Source: Chlamydoabsidia padenii (lineage: Eukaryota; Mucoromycota; Mucoromycetes; Mucorales; Cunninghamellaceae). From it: a DNA stretch of 64,000 nucleotides. Location: assembly GCA_025330725.1 (NCBI GenBank), contig JAIWND010000024.1, forward strand, positions 124,001 to 188,000. Reading direction: 5' to 3'. The notes beneath the pieces were generated by a model. The model was not told where the DNA came from. It worked only from the letters and a program-made list of their open reading frames with translations, and searched no databases. Below are positions 13,283 through 25,721 of this stretch, in pieces (within the stretch, counting starts at the first letter, position 1; each line of letters begins with the position of its first letter). The translations under genes were made by a program, and so were the position numbers.

Positions 13283-14492
13283 TGTAAGATTTAAGTGAAA
13301 GAGAAGCGCAACCGAAAAAAAAAAATCAATGTCGGGCTATTCCCCCACCCCACCCCTTAAACGTCACCAGGTCAAATGGTACTAGTGAGTAAATCAATCC
13401 ATCAATAAACTACTAGCTGAATAACTTTTTTCACATGTTTAAACAAAAAAAAAAAAAAAAAACTATCTTTTATACTTGGTTTGGAACGAATAAGTATCTT
13501 TAATCCAGAGGGATAAACACTTGAGAAAAGACAAGCTATGTCGGAATTTGAAATCAAGTTCAGCGGATTACCAAACTTCCTTGATAACGGATTTTGGTGA
13601 TTGGTTCAACTTTTAATCATCCGATCCAAGTCTCTGGATGCGGTGTCATAATATGAGCTGCAGCCAAGCATCTTGACAAGAAGGGAAAGTGATCATGCTA
13701 CTTGCATCAAAAAGATAAGAAGTACCTTATTTTCATTGCATCTATATGATTCTCAAATCGATTACAAATAATCAATCTGAGAAGAGGGGAAAAAAAAAGG
13801 GCCCACTTTCCACTCATCAATTTCATTCTCCGCTCGGTGCCATTTTTAGAATGCTCTTTCGAATAACTTGCCCTAGCTAATTATCTATCAAGATTAAGTA
13901 AACGTTTGGATTAATGTATGACATTGAAGGGGGGAACAAAAATGTAACTTGTTTTGATTATATCTAGTCGTCATATAGAGTGGCGTGACAAGGTTATATA
14001 TGATACTCAACGGCTCGATTATTTAGGAGTTCATCGGTGTGAAACCTAGTCAATGAAATGACATGTCAATGCACCCCAAGGCGAGGGAAAAAAAACCGTA
14101 TCGTCCCGCAATGTCATTCTTACAAAGATGACAATGAGAAAAAAAAAAAAAAAAAAACGATCAAGCGGAGACCCATGATTGTGCAGAAGGGAGCGGGATT
14201 TGAATATCGTTCTCCCCCCAAATACGGTTCCTATATAAAGGATTGATTTTTCTTTTTTCGTTTCGCCTTCTTTCGCTCTTTTTTACATTCCCATTCACTC
14301 AGTCTATTATTTTATTCACCATTTACTATTCACTAGGTAATTATAATAATACTATTATGCCCGACTAATAAAGTGGACAAACTGTCTCATGTCTGATTCT
14401 CTTACTAATTTTCCTTTGGCTTGTCTTCTCACTCGTATAGTTTCTCTTGTATCATTTGACTTTTGATTCCCTTTCTTATAAAACCATCAACA
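13283..14492. other. Intergenic region with the MedA-like gene promoter
   Basis: No coding signal is convincing. It holds a recurring motif at 13541-13556 (about 260 bp upstream of Rheb) and one at 14193-14208, followed 25 bp later by a TATATAAAG box (about 14231-14239) that probably belongs to the downstream MedA-like gene. Several A18-A19 runs occur. Confidence 0.6.
14193..14208 (+). promoter_or_regulatory. Recurring promoter motif plus TATA box of the MedA-like gene
   Basis: AGCGGGATTTGAATATC, 285 bp upstream of the ATG and in the same orientation as the gene. A TATATAAAG sequence follows at about 14231-14239, so transcription probably starts near 14260-14300. Confidence 0.5.
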
Positions 14493-16859
14493 ATGGACAA
14501 TAACAATACTCGTAAGTAATAATAACTAACCAGAAATAATAAACACAGCTTGAATGAACCCTCATCCCCTTTTCTTCTTTTTATCTCAAGATCTACATCA
14601 AAACACGAATGGAGGGAATGGAATGAATAAATGGCCATCACCAAACTATGAACAGCAACGTCAACAACAAGAAAGATATTCTATCAAAGCAACAACAATA
14701 ACAGCCCCAAGACTTTTAACACTCAGCCCAAGTCATGGTGCAGCAGGAACGACAATAACCATTGTGTTACAAGATTTACCCCTTCGACCTGTCAAACTTG
14801 CCTTCAACAGTCTGGTGGTCGATACAAAACAACTACCATCCCAAAATGGAACAATGACAACTCTATTGGCTACGATCCCCAGTTATGAAACGACACTCTC
14901 TACTACATCAACTGTACCAATCTCTGTTTGCTTTTTGGGCGATAATGGCATCATTCAAGATACCTTTTTTGTCACCAAATTTGTCTACACTCTTGAACCA
15001 CAGCAAAATAACGCCATACAACAACAGTATCACTATGAAAGAAAACGATCTTTTGACTTCTGCGCTGTCGATGAAGATAACTTATCTAATAAACGGTCTA
15101 CTCAAGAAGGTAAATGGATATTATCGTCACCCAAACACTTTTACTAACTCGTACGTTTGATGACGATTATTACTTTTTATAGGTATGCAATATACTTACG
15201 GTTCTGATATGGGATTCTCACCATATGACCGAATGGGAATGCCTTCACCTTATCCGCACTATTTCCAGCGACGTGGTAAGTCATGCACACATATATTATA
15301 TTTTGGGGGGAATGGGGAATGGGAAAAGATACAGACAAGTCTCAATGTTTATCCATCGGATCGAATATCGGGTGATTGTTATTATTTACCGGGTGGTAAA
15401 ACTGTCTGACCGATTACCACTTAGTAACTCCGTTTTGTATCCTTTTATAGTAGATGAACATAATACAATGGCTCCTGTCGCACCACAACCACAACAACAA
15501 CAACGTTATCAGCAACCTTCCTGTTCGATGGAGATGGAATCTCCTGTACAAGCTCAAGAACAACAACAACAGTCATCCTTCTCATCAGAACGCCGACCGT
15601 CGTCACATCGACCCAGTGTACACTTATTGAAATCCACCTCATATCTACCTTCGACCACAGTCGCCAATTATCAACCTTACCCTGGTTTGGTCAGCCCCAA
15701 CAATTTTGAACTCACAGATGATTTGGACACGATGATGCACAACTGGACACCAATGGAACAACAACAAGGACGTCGCCTGGTCCGGTTTTGGCGTGAAGAC
15801 AACAATGAATCGATAGAAGAAGACCTGATTAAATGTGGTTGCCAACCAGTCTCTCAAACCGACGCGGCTGCCCTGGACACCAACAATACCATCGTCTCAT
15901 GTATTTACTGGCCGGAACACGACGATTACTTTATCACCTCAGTGGACTGCATCTATCTCTTGGAAAGTCTGATGAAAACACACTTTGGCGTGGAAGAAAA
16001 GAACAGGATCCGGCGTAATCTCGAAGGCTTCCGACCTCAGACTGTGGCTAAAAGCAAACCTATCAGTGCCGAATTCTTCAAGCGGGTCATGGGCTTTCCT
16101 CATCCGAAACCAAGGAACATTGAAAAGGATATCAAGGCTTTTCATTGGAAAATCTTACCTTTTGCTCTAAAGAAGATTATCACAAAGTACTCGGTGGCTA
16201 CTCATACAGATGCTCCTCCTTCTGGTTTGTATTCTTCTTCTGTGGCGACTTTAACTACACCAGCTCGACAACAACAACAACAACAACAACACATGCGATC
16301 ATCTTCTCACCCATCTTCTCTTTTACCACCTTCGACATCTACAGACGCAACACCTTCATGCTCGACTTCGACCTCATCCTCTACAGCATCCTCATCGTCT
16401 CTTTCCTTATCCTCACCCTCATCAACATCTTCATTATCAACCATTCCATCCACTTATCCAAATGAGGATGCCTACTTGCAACAACAGAATAAACATCAAG
16501 TCTATTACAATCATCCAACGGCGAAAGGGTGCCATCATGAACATAGGATTTACACAGCAGCAGGTGGAATCTCGGCATCATCACTCACATCCACGGCATC
16601 TTCTTCTCCATCTCCATCATTGCAATATCATAACGAATCAACTAGTGCAAGTCCAGTGTTGCCACCATCAGCCACTTCTTATGGATCCAATGCTTTCCCT
16701 CCTGCAATTCCTTACCAACACTATCAATATCAACCAGGGTATTCAATGGCGACAACCAATGATGGATATCCCGGTGCAACCATGGCTCAACTCAGCTTCC
16801 CCTCTCAAGTCTTTGTGGAACATGACACCCCTTCTTACATGGCTTATCGTAGTAATTAG
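14493..16859 (+). CDS. Medusa (MedA)-like transcriptional regulator
   Basis: Fungus-specific regulator related to Aspergillus MedA, known to control conidiophore development and adhesion in ascomycetes; its role here is inferred. Four exons: 14493-14511, 14591-15109, 15183-about 15274, and about 15451-16859. The N-terminal part has an IPT/TIG-like segment (LTLSPSHGAAGTTITIVLQD ... VCFLGDNGI). The conserved core reads GRRLVRFWRE, CIYWPEHDDYFITSVDCIYL, VEEKNRIRRNLEGFRPQTV, FKRVMGFPHPKPRNIEKDIK and WKILPFALKKIITKYS, which I recognise as the MedA core. The tail is rich in Gln, Ser, Thr and Pro, typical of an activation region. The first exon has only six codons. Confidence 0.87.
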
Positions 16860-17040
16860 TTTGATTATTTGACATCTCTGTATATAGTTGCTTTATTGTT
16901 TGCACATGTATATATTGTAAACATCTATTTGTATTTATATTTCTCCCCCTCCCTCCTCTTTTTGTTTTACATATCAATAAAGTGTATTCTATCTTTTTTT
17001 TTTATACATTTGACTTGCAGGGCTTTACACATGGTTGATA

Positions 17041-17076
<36 letters not shown>

Positions 17077-17646
17077 TAACACCAGACTATACTTTTCCGC
17101 GTCATTGGTAACCGTTTTCTTCTTTTGGTTACAGTAACTGGATCATCGGCGCTTCAAAAAAAAACGGAAACGGCATACTCTGCGGAACCGATGGACGAAT
17201 GGCTTTGTGGAACCGGGGACCCCTCTTTTGAAGTTTAGCCTCCCACGGGATTTGAAAAAACTTTTTTTTTTTTTTTTTTTTGTGTGTGTGCGTCTTGAGA
17301 CAAGGGCAAATAAGGTTGGACAACAATGCCGAGGAAGTAATGTACTTCATGACAACGGAAGAACATCATAAAGTAAATAGAATAAGATTTCATTGTTAGA
17401 CGGAGTGGTCTTAATTTCCTTTTTGGAAAAGAGTTATGAATCCTCAAGTTTACCCGATTATGCATGCCTTTCAAAAGGTATTATTCACATTTGTAAGGGT
17501 CAGTTGTGCCAGTGTCATTTAATATTCGCCTGACTAATCACAAACCACTTTTTTTAAAAATAAAATAAAAACCAATCATTTATTTCAATATGCCTACAGT
17601 CAGTAACAATACTAATAATAAAATACTACAAGCTAAAAATATCTAA
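16860..17646. other. 3' flank of MedA-like gene and intergenic region
   Basis: AATAAA at about 16976 is a likely poly(A) signal. A31 (about 17043-17073) and T19 runs lie on either side of a copy of the recurring motif (17246-17260, CGGGATTTGAAAAAAC) for which I find no gene. No protein-coding evidence. Confidence 0.55.
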
Positions 17647-17880
17647 TTATATAGGTGGTCCAATGGGGCTATAAGAGGCAGGGTATAGGAGTAAATGTTG
17701 TCGGATCGCCACCAAGTCGTCGTTAATGTATTTGTCTAGGGTATCTAATCCAGAGTGAACAAAGATTAGTATGTTTATTGTTGGTGGAGGAGAAAGGGGC
17801 ATGTGGTTTTTTGTTGCTGTTGCTTCACTGAACTGGGCGAATACTAATAGGGCCACTTGTGGTCGGTTGATTGTGTTGCA
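17647..17880 (-). CDS. Possible exon or small gene, unrecognised
   Basis: An open minus-strand frame reads (C)NTINRPQVALLVFAQFSEA, later NILIFVHSGLDTLDKYIND, and ends SYSPIGPPI at a stop. The composition is protein-like and not low complexity. It has no in-frame ATG; it starts after an upstream stop, so it would need to be spliced to something. It could be the final exon of the candidate at 17937-18366 or of an undetected gene. I do not recognise it. Confidence 0.3.
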   Translation of the reverse strand, partial: CNTINRPQVALLVFAQFSEATATKNHMPLSPPPTINILIFVHSGLDTLDKYINDDLVAIRQHLLLYPASYSPIGPPI

Positions 17881-17936
17881 TATATAAGATCATTCCGTTC
17901 CAATTCACTACCTTTCCCTGTTATAGCTATCCAAGT

Positions 17937-18366
17937 TCAATCATAATGCCGCCAGTCTATTCCGTCCCCATCTACCAGATTCTGTTGTATGACAAGTGAC
18001 ATCCAATCATTTTGTTCAAAGTTGTGAATAAGTAGCCTAAAGAAAGAAGTTTGTATAGTTTGTTAGTCGGTCTGTTTGGTGAGAGGGTAATAGGTCTTTG
18101 TTTCTTACCTGTTCAAGTGTCTAATTATGACGCACCACCAAGGGGAAGATCGCAACAGATTACAAATAGGTGACTTGGAATGGCTGCTGTAGTAAACGTT
18201 ATAAATACCCATGTTAAGGTATTAATGATTGATGGTTGGCTAACGAGGTGATATTTGCTTGACGAATACTAGGTTTTAGAATAAAGTCGAGTAAAGGATC
18301 TTCAGAATAAAGAGACACCATAAAGTCCCATAGTTCCTTGTCCTGATACTGTGAGTGCTGTTCCAT
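17937..18366 (-). CDS. Possible small spliced gene, unrecognised
   Basis: From ATG 18366 the frame reads MEQHSQYQDKELWDFMVSLY then DPLLDFILKPSIRQANITS. Taking a roughly 56-bp intron ending CTACAG, it continues SHSKSPICNLLRSSPWWCVI and HLN. After a GTAAGA intron it reads RLLIHNFEQNDWMSLVIQQN, ending WRHYD at 17937. The reading is protein-like, one intron has good sites, and a recurring promoter motif sits 120 bp upstream (18485-18500). Against it, the first intron donor (GTTAGC) is weak and no family is recognised. Exon choice downstream is ambiguous. Confidence 0.35.
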
Positions 18367-18484
18367 CCCCTCATTTCACTGTTGCCGTTTTTTTCTTGAT
18401 GTTGATATTGTCATCTATAATAGAAAAAAGAGATGAATCAATAAAAAAATAAAAATAAAAAAAAAGAGACCAGATAAATGAAAT

Positions 18485-18500
18485 TCGGGGTTTAAAAATT
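18485..18500 (+). promoter_or_regulatory. Recurring promoter motif upstream of the candidate small gene
   Basis: TCGGGGTTTAAAAATT, immediately downstream of the PX gene and 120 bp upstream of the ATG at 18366. Since other copies precede genes, it supports a promoter here. Confidence 0.45.
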
Positions 18501-18524
18501 ACATTTTATTGAAGAGCAAGTATA

Positions 18525-19478
18525 TCAAGGGGCAATCCATTGTTTGACAACAGTACTAGATCCAAAAGTAGGGTGTAAAACAATATACCTAAAAAAGTAT
18601 TCCAATTCTCGACGTCGTTGTTCAACAAAGACTGGATCAAACTTTTTGACGATCTTTTTAGGTGGAAGTTTGGGTAAAGTCGATATCATCTTGTTTGGGT
18701 ATAATTTGACCAGTTGCTGTCTAATGTGGACAAAATCAGAATATCGTTTCCGTATCGTAATAGGTGTGCCCTAGGATGACAAAAGGATGAGTTGAGGTAT
18801 ATAGAATTGTTTTTTTGTTTTTTTTTACCCTTACCTTGTTACTGACCACAGTACAATTATAACAAATATAACTGCCATAACCAGCCCCAATTCGAAGAGG
18901 ATGATCAACAATGGCATCAGCAGCAAACGAGTCAGTGGTTGTGTTATCATCGCTACTATCTTTATAAAAGTTGATATTTGCCAAACCAGGAGAAGAATAA
19001 GATGACTTGAATTTCTTGAATGGTAATGACAAGGACAGTTTGGATCGTCGCGGGGCCTAGTAATAAAAAGAAAGAAATCATGTATTTGGTCATACATAAG
19101 AGGGGGGAGATTTACCTTGATAAAGCATTGTCCCGTGTCGAATGATGTCGGATTGACTTGTATTGAAGGTGTATCGTGTAGTGATATTATGGAAGTAATG
19201 CTATGGTCACTGTTTGATTTGGAGAGACAAAGATCGGTGGTTGCAATAGAGCTTGAATCATCTTCAGATGGTTCGGAACGATCAAGTGAAGTTCTTTGGA
19301 GGTTGGGCAATTGGTGTGAGGACCATGAAGGTGAGGATTGTGACTGATTCAAGACACTGTCAGGTATCAGATTGTTATTCATGTTGGAAGGTGATAAAGT
19401 CGACCATGTCGAGGTTGTTTGGATGTTGATAGGTGATGGTGGGTCGTCTATTCCAACTGAGTTAAAGTTCATCACTAC

Positions 19479-19514
<36 letters not shown>

Positions 19515-19814
19515 TTTAGTATCCGTACTGGTCACTTTCTCCTTTTTTTTTTTTTTTTTTTACTTACCGTTTCTGATGGAGTTCACCTGTTGAGTCACCT
19601 GTTCAGAGAGTGTTTGAGCTTTTCCTTCCCAAACCAAGACATCCGCCACGGTATGAAGATCGTCAAAGTCGTCCTGCAATTGCACTAATTGTTTAATGGC
19701 CACCCTTAAATCTTTTCTTGATCGAATGCCATTCGTATCATTGTTGGAATGTAATCGTACCCAAGTATCTTGACACTGATCGAGTAGATTCATTAGTTTT
19801 TTTTGATTGTCCAT
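18525..19814 (-). CDS. PX-domain protein (Ypt35-like)
   Basis: Phosphoinositide-binding protein with a C-terminal phox-homology domain. The start at 19814 gives MDNQKKLMNLLDQCQDTWVR and a helical N-terminal segment. A Ser/Thr-rich linker follows (INIQTTSTWSTLSPSN and further). The PX core is at the C-terminus: GYGSYICYNCTVVSNK, PITIRKRYSDFVHIRQQL, TLPKLPPKK, then FVEQRRRELEYFFRYIVLHP and the end VVKQWIAP. RKRYSDF and PPKK are the lipid-binding signatures known for PX domains. Yeast Ypt35, an endosome/vacuole contact-site protein, has the same C-terminal PX layout, so that is the suggested relation. The first intron is bracketed by A31 and T19 runs. Confidence 0.82.
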
Positions 19815-20591
19815 GGTTTCATAAAGAGAGAAAGAGAGAGAGAGAGAGAGAGGAAGAAAAAAGAAAAATTGAATCGGACTTTGGTGATTTTTTCTTTCTT
19901 TCTTTTTTTTTTTTTTTTTTTGCGCCCACATTATTTTTCAGTTACACATATTTGACGATAGGATATGCTTTAAAAAACAATGTAACACCATCGAAGCTGA
20001 TGAGCTACGAGCGATACTAAACTGATCACAAGACTTTATATCAATCAGGTGTGTTGTGATGCAAGTTTTTTCTTTTTTTATGCAGTCTATTACAAGGATG
20101 ACCTTATCTTTTAGAATAACAATGGTACAGATCGTCGCTGATTGTATTCCTATACATATTCCACAATAGTCTTATGGAGTATATTTTTTGGGTTGTGGCT
20201 AACTGTAGTCATAAAGCGATCTCAGCCGCATGAATTGAGTACTTGATCGGGACGGATATTTCAACCCCCGACTTTTTGGCGCTGGAAGGTCCTGCATGAA
20301 TTTGCTAAAATCAAAAAGATCTCAATCACTATATTGTTTTTATTTCAAAAGCCATTGAATTCATATATTGACTAGATTGTTTTTATTGTTTCTATTTCAA
20401 ATATACACGTATTCAATAAACATCAAAATAAGAATTACAACATAATAGAATATATACACTAGAAGGGGTGGGCAGTTGTAGTATAAGTAAAGGGTACATG
20501 GGTGTGAGGGGGGGGAGGGGGGAAGGGTATGGGGAAGAATTAGCAAATTAAAATACAAATGATTCTATATAAAAAGTCTATCTATACTAAA
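19815..20591. other. Intergenic region between PX and carrier genes
   Basis: No gene is supported. A minus-strand copy of the recurring motif lies at 20259-20272, about 450 bp upstream of the PX start. A GA repeat (about 19828-19852) is in the PX 5' UTR. AATAAA-like signals near 20410 may end the carrier transcript. Confidence 0.55.
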
Positions 20592-22330
20592 TTATCCCAC
20601 CGCATCACCAAGAGTTGTTAATTCTGTTGGATGCAAAGAGTGAAAGGGATCAAAGTCAACACTTCTGAAATCCACTTCCCGTTTAACCAATTCAAAGACC
20701 AGGAATCCTACACTTGTTGCTGGTACGACCTTCAAGACCGTGCTTCCAAATTCTTGATATAAAAACTTGATCCAACTTCCTCCATTTGACTTGACTTGTA
20801 TTTTACAATGTTCCCATGTTCGTCGGTAAAGTGTGTTGACTGGTTCCCTTGATGATTTGTTGGAGAATTCCGATTGTCCTTCTTCGATATAAAAGATGCT
20901 GTGGATTTTAGAGAATGGATGATCGATGAGTTGGTATGCCTATAATCAATATATTGGTTAGTCCTTTTTTTTTTTTTTTTTTTTGGATGTTCTGCCTCTT
21001 TCCTCTCCCCCCCCCCTCGAGTTATCTTACCACTGCAGCAGCCGCACCTGCCAAGATAACAAACATTGGTTCAAGCATCAATGGTGGTCGTTCTTTTTTC
21101 ATAGTTGGTGGAGTAGTGGATATTGTATCAGTGTTTACATTGTCTTGGTGTTGTTGGTTGTCCTTGTGGTGATGTATCAATTCCTTCACTTCACTTTTCC
21201 AGGACGTTTCTAGATCTTGAAGTGTCTTTGATGACACCACATGCAATCCATATACTTCATCCAAATAGTAGTAGTAGCCTTGTTGTTTCACCCATTCAAA
21301 CGTCGCAAAAAACAATCCACAGGCAAGTGAGTCCTACCATACACACACACACACACACACAAAATCATTAGTACATAGATCATGTCCCCCCCCCTTTTTT
21401 TTTTTTGGTACTTACCCTTATCAAAGTCAATGTGAATCCTCTGTAAGCACTGGCAATCCCCAAATCCTTTAATGTCGTTTTGGCAAATTGGTACAATGAT
21501 CGGTGTTTTCCTTCCAATAGATCGTTGACTTCAAATCGTACCTTGAGTGAATCCAATGGCGTGGCGATGATGGATTGTGCTGCACCAGCCAGACATCCTG
21601 CTAAAAACACCGAGCTATAAGGAGGTGGTGGGAAGGGTCGATGTAGTTGGTAGGCGGAAGGAGGATGAAACAGTGGTAAAGTGGCGATATAGGTCGTATA
21701 CAGAACAGTACCAATAACAGTATTGGCGATCAATGGTGGGAAAACATGTTTGGGTAAAAAGTTCCACTGTAATAAAAAGTTGATCAATGAGTCTTTTTTT
21801 TTTTTTTTCATACATGTGTATGTGTTTATGGTCTTACCCCTTTTGTTTTGACAGCGTGTGTGATCATACCAATAGACGTGTATCTGAAAGAGAATCGCTT
21901 TGATGTTTCGTCCACTGGTAGCAAAGCTCTGGCCATAATCAAGTAATCCACCCGAAGAGGTCGAAACAGCTATGGAAAGAAGAGCAAGTTAGCAAGACGA
22001 TGACAGTTGTTGTTGTTTTCAAAGAGTTACCTTTATTGGTGTACGATAAAATAGGTACAAACTTTGGAGCATCAAGGTTCGCGCAATAGCTGTTGATCCA
22101 CCCACTGATGTTGCATCCTTGGCCTTTTTACGTTTAATGTGTAGATTGCTGGCATTAAGAGGTGATGGATATGGCACAACTGAGGGTAGACCAGACGTAG
22201 AGAGTGAGGCACTGTTGATAGGATATGGAAAGAGTGTCGATTTTGTTAAAACAGGATTAACAGTAATGGGTTTGGTGGTGGTTGCCGTCTTCTCTACATT
22301 GATCGTAGAAGAGGTGGGAACAACAGACAT
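20592..22330 (-). CDS. Mitochondrial carrier family (SLC25) protein
   Basis: Predicted inner-membrane transporter with the tripartite carrier fold; the substrate is unknown. Five exons. The second repeat shows SVFLAGCLAGAAQSIIATPL followed by DSLKVRFE, matching the carrier signature PxDxxKxR. It continues TLKDLGIASAYRGFTLTLIR and DSLACGLFFATFEWVKQQGY. The third region has PMFVILAGAAAAV then AYQLIDHPFSKIHSIFY and ends TLGDAVG. The N-terminal extension of about 70 residues is Ser/Thr-rich (MSVVPTSSTINVEKTATT). An in-frame ATG at 22354 would add eight residues. The degenerate first and third signatures put it among divergent fungal carriers rather than a named transporter. Confidence 0.8.
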
Positions 22331-23298
22331 GTAAAAGGGGAAGAGAAAAGACAAATGTCAAAAAAAGAGAAGAAAAAAAAAACAAGGAACGGAAAAGGGG
22401 CAAGGGTTTTTTTTATTAGATTGGACAGCGAGAGCCGGAGATTGAAAATATTGAGATGGAAGATGTGATCCCCTTCAAAGATCATATAGGAAGAAGTACT
22501 TGTTTGCCATCATGCGTGTTTGCGTAACAATAAAGAAATGCATTACTTGTGGAACAATCCCATCTACATTAAAAGACGTCGACTTCACTGCTGCTCCATA
22601 TCGGATGTTCAAATTATCACTCTTAAATAGTTTTAAAAGGAATGACTGATTCCACTGAACCAAGCGACTAGGTGTATTTTATACTTTTACGACAAAAGCC
22701 AAGCTATCAGACGCCTTCTGTCAGTCAGATGATCTATACTCGTAATCCAGTTCTCTTTGGATGGGGGGGAAAGCTTCCAACGAATTTTCAAATTCCGCCC
22801 GCTTCAAACGCTTGCCCTGGACGATTCCTTGATTGGAGAACGACACTTCCCCTCTCCAAGTGACAAGTGTAATTTGAAATAGCTGTAGACAATACATTGC
22901 CAAATGGTTAAAACATAATATTAATGTATACATGATGATTGACTTTATTAATTGTCAAACACTTGACTAAAATTGCGATCCACCACGCCGGCGGCATTTA
23001 AAATATGTTTTCTCTCTCTCGCTTTCGCATGATTAGGGCCAGTATGGATCAAAGAAAAGAAGCATAATAGTAAAAGACCTATTCCTCGAGCTAAGTCAAA
23101 CCCACAGACCCTGCTGAACAAGGGAATTATGCTCTTTCTACACCAACGTATTACTTGGATTTGCCACACCCGATTTAGTCTAAATATTTGTATTTATTGA
23201 TAAGAGCCAACAAAACGATATTATTTGGCAACATTTAAAAAATGGAATAATTTTATTGTAAAAAAAAAAGGGGGGGAAGGAGGGGAGACTAAACTAGA
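22331..23298. other. Intergenic region between carrier and Hrp1-like genes
   Basis: Copies of the recurring motif lie at 22434-22450 (about 110 bp upstream of the carrier start) and at 22784-22800 on the minus strand. Open frames at 22475-22663 and 22948-23169 show no recognisable family, splice support or domain, and I do not call them. Confidence 0.55.
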
Positions 23299-25175
23299 TC
23301 AATAAGGTCGATAGGAAGATTGATTTCTTGAGCTTGAGCTTGCATGGACAGCACCACCACCAGTACGGTCATCATAAGGTTGTCTTGAGGAAGAGCGATG
23401 GTAGCGATCATCGCGACTGGAATCCCTGTTACGACGAGAATGATGATCACGATCTCGACTACTATGATGGCGGCGACGATCGTCATGACCACCTTCATCA
23501 TCACCATCTTCTTGTTTCGCATAATCTTGTTGTTGCTGTTGAGGATAATTGTTAAAGTTACCACCACCATTGTTCATACGACTATAATAAGCAGCCATGG
23601 TAGCATAAGGATTAGCATTATGAGCCCCACCATACATCATTCCATTCATAGCAGTAGCAGCACCAGCATAACGAGAATTAGGTCTTGTCGTAGTCGGTGT
23701 TCGTTTGGTCTTGGGCATGGCACGTTTGATTTCCACTTGTCTGTCCTTGATCACCAGATCCGTAGCTTCCAATGCCCGTTCCACTGACGCAGCTTCGTCA
23801 AAAGTGATAAACCCAAATCCACGAGGTCGTCCAGTTTCTCGATCCATCATCAATGTTGCTTCAGCCACCGTCCCAAATCGTTCGAAAAATGCCCTGAATT
23901 CGTCTTGATCGACTTCGGAGGAGATGCCACCGACAAAGATCTTTTCTGATCGTTCGGGTTGTGATTGATTGTTAGGTGATTGTTGTTGCTGAGCTTGTTC
24001 GGATCGTGAGACTGCTCGTTTGGGATCAATCTTCTTGCCATCCAGGTGATGTTCATTTTCCTTCAATACTTGTTCCACGTCGTCAGGGTTAACCATCGTA
24101 AGGAAGCCAAAACCGCGAGATTGACCTGTTGTTGGATCACGCATCACTGTACAGGAGGCCACCTCACCAAACTTGGAGAAGTAGTCCTTGAGTCCATCTA
24201 AGAGGGAAAAGTAGGGTGAGATGATGTTTTTGTTTATTTATTTTCTAGGCTACTGTACTTACCATCTGTTGTATCCCAGTTGAGGCCACCAATAAACATT
24301 TTCCTACAGAATCAAAGATAATAATATATATATATAAAAAAAAAAAAAAGTAATCAATCATTTGTTTATAGAGACATACACACACACACACACAAAGGAA
24401 GAATGAGGAGGAGAATAAACCATCAAGTTGTTTTAATTAGCATCAAAAAGAAGAGAGAGTTTGATCTAGTTCCTGTAATACTTGTAGCCAAAATATATAC
24501 ATATATCTAGTAGACTAAATCTGCTTTTCTACCTGTCCAAAGAATATCATATATTCTAACTACCTATACAAAATAAAACTAGTCGCCCCCTTCCCATTCC
24601 CCTCCCCCCTCCTATCACCCCTTCACATATCCTATTTTGTATTGTTTGACTTACCCTTCAGATGACTGTTCATCATTATTTCCTTGTCGCTGATAAGCTT
24701 GTTGTTGATAAGGTCGACGTTGCTGCTGCTGGTATTGTTGTTGTTGTTGTTGTTGTTGCATTTGGCGGAATTGTTGTTGCATCATTTGAAATTGAAGAGG
24801 GTTGGCTGCCATGTATTGTTGCATTTGTTGTTGATACATCAAAGCCATATTATAAGACATGGGCATACCACCCATCATCCCATTAGGTTGTTGCTGTTGT
24901 GCCTGTGGCTGTTGTTGTTGTGGCTGTTGATAATATCTTTGTTGCTGTTGTTGCTGGTTAGTGCTGTTGTAGGTTTGAGGCCGGTTTTGTTGTTGCTGAC
25001 GTTGACGATCGACGTCCATACCACTTGAATCAATATCACTTGCGTTGTCCGTTACAGCTGTGTCTAGGGCATCGGCGAATTCTTCATCAAAGTTATCTTG
25101 TTGATCCATAGGTGGCTTGGCATCACTAGCTTCGTTATAGGCATTGAATAGTTCATCATCGTAATCGTCAGACAT
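23299..25175 (-). CDS. Two-RRM RNA-binding protein (Hrp1/Nab4-like)
   Basis: hnRNP-type protein; yeast Hrp1 acts in mRNA 3'-end formation, export and decay. The start at 25175 gives an acidic N-terminus MSDDYDDELFNAYNEASD, then a long Gln-rich prion-like stretch. RRM1 reads KMFIGGLNWDTTDDGLKDYF with RNP1 RGFGFLTM, and RRM2 reads KIFVGGISSEVDQDEFRAFF with RNP1 RGFGFITF. KMFIGGLNW is diagnostic for the Hrp1/Musashi group. The C-terminus is RS/RD-rich (HSSRDRDHHSRRNRDSS). Intron 1 (24304-24654, 351 bp) is much longer than the usual 50-90 bp and falls exactly before RRM1; it contains TA and CA repeats. A second short intron splits RRM1. Confidence 0.9.
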
Positions 25176-25721
25176 GGTTGTAGATGGTGAGAGATTGGAA
25201 ATAGAGAAGAGGGGGGACAAAAAAAAAACATTTAGCAAAATTTTATTTTAAAAATATTGAAATTCCGCTTATATTTAATTGGTTCTTAGAGTAGAAGGAG
25301 AGAGAAGCAATGGTGGTCAAACCTCTTGTGTCGTCACTCACCCCATGATGACAAGTTCCCCTCTCCTTAATGAATTCCTAACGTAAGGAGGGGTTTTTTT
25401 TGTAAACCATCCTACGAGTTAAACAAGCTCGAAATGCCAGGCCTATTTAAAACATAGTGAAAAATCATACAAATTCATTCTATGTATTCATGATACATGT
25501 CTAGCATGTTTATTAGGGACTTTTGTAACTTTCGACCTTTTACACACATGCATAAATATAATGAAGCTGTTTGTCACATCAATTTCAATCCCGACGGCAA
25601 TGGGCGGGAAATGAAAATTTAAAAAAAAAAAGCAAAATGTGGCACCCGATGTCAAAAACGTGGCGTTGCTAGGATAATCGGAACCTAAATCCAATCCCGG
25701 TCCCCTTGTTATTCATCCCCC
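25176..25721. other. Divergent promoter region, Hrp1-like and plus-strand gene
   Basis: Three copies of the recurring motif: 25257-25269 (minus, 85 bp from the Hrp1-like start), 25581-25594 (minus) and 25602-25620 (plus, about 110 bp from the ATG at 25722). The last two face opposite ways with 7 bp between them. No coding evidence. Confidence 0.6.

Noticed and set aside
22948..23169. Minus-strand frame with a hydrophobic middle, possible small membrane protein
   Set aside because: No in-frame start context, family or promoter motif in the right place; chance is sufficient.
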